Of a DNA stretch of 64,000 nucleotides, positions 62,235-64,000 are shown piece by piece (position 1 is the first letter of the stretch; each line of letters opens with the position of its first letter). The position numbers and the translations under genes are program-made. The notes beneath the pieces are model-generated. The model was not told where the DNA came from. It saw only the letters and a list, made by a program, of their open reading frames with translations, and made no database searches. Source of the DNA: Altererythrobacter xiamenensis. GTDB taxonomy: Bacteria > Pseudomonadota > Alphaproteobacteria > Sphingomonadales > Sphingomonadaceae. The stretch is from contig NZ_FXWG01000002.1 of NCBI RefSeq assembly GCF_900177715.1, positions 558,001 to 622,000 on the forward strand, written 5' to 3'.

Positions 62235-64000
62235 TGGCTCCCTCGCTCTCTGGTATCGTTGCCTCAGAGGAGGGCATTGTCGAGCAGCCTGCGCTTGCGC
62301 TGCTGGAGAAGCTCGGATGGGAGTGCGGGAACCTCTATCATGACGTACCTGGGCCGGAGAACGTTTATGGTCGCACGAGCCTCAAGGAACCTCACCTGCC
62401 TGCAAGGCTCAGAGCGGCACTGGAGAAGCTCAACCCTGAAAGGCCCGCAGAGGCCCTAAAGTTGGCCGAGGAGGAGCTGACGCGAGACCGCTCTGCCCTC
62501 CAGCCCATCGCGGCCAACCGCGAGGTCCTAATACTGCTGAGGGAAGGTGTCAGGGTCGAGGTGAAGAACGACCAGGGAAAGTTCGAAGACGTCCTGGTCC
62601 GCGTGATTGACTGGAAGAACCCAGCTAACAACAACTTTCTCGTCGCCAACCAGGTCTGGGTAAAGGGAAAGTACGAGTACACCAGACGTCCCGACACCAT
62701 TGGCTATGTCAACGGCCTGCCGCTGCTGTTCGCTGAATGGAAGGCCCCCACCTGTCCGCTTGCCGACGCTTACGAAAAGAACCTCAGAGACTATAAGGAT
62801 GCCATCCCGCAGCTATTCGACGCAAACGGGTTTGTTCTTCTGTCTAACGGGCTTGAGACGCGTGTCGGTGGCAGCCATGCGCCTTACCAGTTCTTCTCGC
62901 CCTGGAAGCGGCTGGCGGAGGGAGGCCCAGAGGACCCCAGCCTGGAGACCATGCTGAAGGCAACCTGCGAGCCTGCTCGTTTCCTCGACATGCTGGAGAA
63001 CTTCGTTCTGTTCGACGAGGCGAAAGGTGGCCTCATCAAGATCATCGGGCGCTACCACCAGGTCCTGGGGGTCAACAGGGCCATCGAGGCCGTCCGGCAC
63101 ATTGAGGAGAACGAGGGGCGGCTGGGCGTCTTCTGGCACACCCAAGGTTCCGGCAAGAGCCTTTCGATGGTGATGTTCGCCGAGAAGGTCCTGCGGCGCA
63201 TGGGTGGCAACTACACCTTCGTGATCGTCACTGACCGAACAGAGTTGGACGATCAGATCGCGGGCCAGTTCGCTACGGCTGGCGCACTCACCAAGGAGAC
63301 CCAGCAGGCGCAGGCGGGCAGCAGGGCACACCTGAGAGACTTACTCGCTGGCAACGAGCGGTACGTCTTCACCCTGATCCAGAAGTTCTCGACCGACCAC
63401 AAGGAGCTGATGCCGGTGCTGTCGGATCGCTCGGACATCATCGTGATGACCGACGAGGCCCACCGGAGCCAGTACGCTCAGCTCGCGGCTAACATGCGAA
63501 AGGCACTGCCCAACGCGGCCTTTATCGGGTTCACTGGCACTCCACTCATCAAGGGAGACGAGAGCCGGACCAGAGAGGTCTTCGGGGACTATGTGTCGGT
63601 CTACGACTTCGCGCAGTCGGTGAAGGATGGGGCAACAGTCCCTCTGTACTATGAGGGCCGCAAGCCTGAGCTTCAGCTCAACGCTGACGAGCTTCAGGAA
63701 GAGCTGGAAGAGCTGCTCGATGAAGCTGCCCTTGATGAGGAGCAGGAGAAGAAGCTCAACCAGCAGTTCGGCAGGCAGTACACGCTCATCACCAATCCCG
63801 ACCGGCTGGACAAGGTGGCCGAGGATGTGGCGCTCCACTTCGCCCAGCGAGGATACCGTGGGAAGGCGATGTTTGTCGCCATCGACAAGGCCACGGCTGT
63901 CGCGATGCACGACAAGGTCAAGGCTGCCGTCGCCAGGATGATCGAGGAGGACGAGCGGCGACTAAAGACTGCCCACGAGGCCGAAGGCGCGGCCATAGCC
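62234..64000 (+). CDS. hsdR: Type I restriction subunit HsdR, cut by the window end
   Basis: The first 589 residues of the motor and nuclease subunit. Nuclease motif: Asp154 ... Glu168-Trp-Lys170 (LLFAEWKAP), the PD-(D/E)xK site. Helicase part: Walker A TQGSGKS at 303-309, DEAH at 407-410, FIGFTGTP near 432. It cuts unmethylated DNA after translocating it. ATG overlaps the stop of the DUF4268 gene (TGATG). The frame stays open to the last base; the C-terminal half lies beyond the window. Confidence 0.93.
   Translation, partial: MAPSLSGIVASEEGIVEQPALALLEKLGWECGNLYHDVPGPENVYGRTSLKEPHLPARLRAALEKLNPERPAEALKLAEEELTRDRSALQPIAANREVLILLREGVRVEVKNDQGKFEDVLVRVIDWKNPANNNFLVANQVWVKGKYEYTRRPDTIGYVNGLPLLFAEWKAPTCPLADAYEKNLRDYKDAIPQLFDANGFVLLSNGLETRVGGSHAPYQFFSPWKRLAEGGPEDPSLETMLKATCEPARFLDMLENFVLFDEAKGGLIKIIGRYHQVLGVNRAIEAVRHIEENEGRLGVFWHTQGSGKSLSMVMFAEKVLRRMGGNYTFVIVTDRTELDDQIAGQFATAGALTKETQQAQAGSRAHLRDLLAGNERYVFTLIQKFSTDHKELMPVLSDRSDIIVMTDEAHRSQYAQLAANMRKALPNAAFIGFTGTPLIKGDESRTREVFGDYVSVYDFAQSVKDGATVPLYYEGRKPELQLNADELQEELEELLDEAALDEEQEKKLNQQFGRQYTLITNPDRLDKVAEDVALHFAQRGYRGKAMFVAIDKATAVAMHDKVKAAVARMIEEDERRLKTAHEAEGAAIA

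Overview
The window looks like a chromosomal segment of a GC-rich alphaproteobacterium of the Sphingomonadales, most likely an Erythrobacteraceae member. Reasons: a sphingomonad-like core block (ftsH, rpoZ, dnaB, a UPF0262 gene, cytidine deaminase, galE, type-B rpmJ, a ComM/YifB ATPase), a TonB receptor inside a catabolic locus, and LexA boxes of the alphaproteobacterial GTTC-N7-GTTC form. The genus call is inference. No rRNA, tRNA or CRISPR array was seen.

Layout. 0-3 kb is a scarred accessory region: a cut-off secreted protein, two LexA-type boxes, two small DNA-binding proteins, and a frameshifted IS481-family element between the remnants of two unrelated genes. 3-14.3 kb holds two multidrug efflux operons: an RND pump (permease, adaptor, outer-membrane channel) with a divergent TetR regulator, and an EmrAB-type MFS pump with its own channel, beside a frameshifted MarR-like regulator. 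14.8-22.1 kb carries a solitary MCE/MlaD protein, a paoABCD-like molybdenum aldehyde oxidoreductase operon with a MocA-like cytidylyltransferase, and an FMN reductase. 22.1-25.5 kb is the wreck of an exopolysaccharide locus: wza, a chain-length regulator cut after its first membrane segment and joined to the tail of an O-antigen ligase, and a PssD/PssE glycosyltransferase pair.

25.6-48.9 kb is mostly intact: an alpha-methylacyl-CoA racemase with a MaoC hydratase, ExoD, a DUF3604/PPIase/HupE trio, a TetR/SRPBCC/DUF1761 operon with three tandem operators, then the housekeeping genes listed above. This block ends in a comM/yifB gene cut exactly before its Walker A motif.

48.9-57.6 kb is a lower-GC island that reads as one pathway. 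A Dke1-like cupin dioxygenase would cleave acetylacetone (or another beta-diketone) to acetate and methylglyoxal. Glyoxalase I and a D-lactate dehydrogenase would carry methylglyoxal on to pyruvate. A TonB receptor, an AraC regulator, a second Dke1-like cupin and an acyl-CoA synthetase complete the set. This is the most interesting system in the window. 57.7-64 kb is a type I restriction-modification operon (hsdM, hsdS, a DUF4268 protein, hsdR running off the end) next to an unknown gene.
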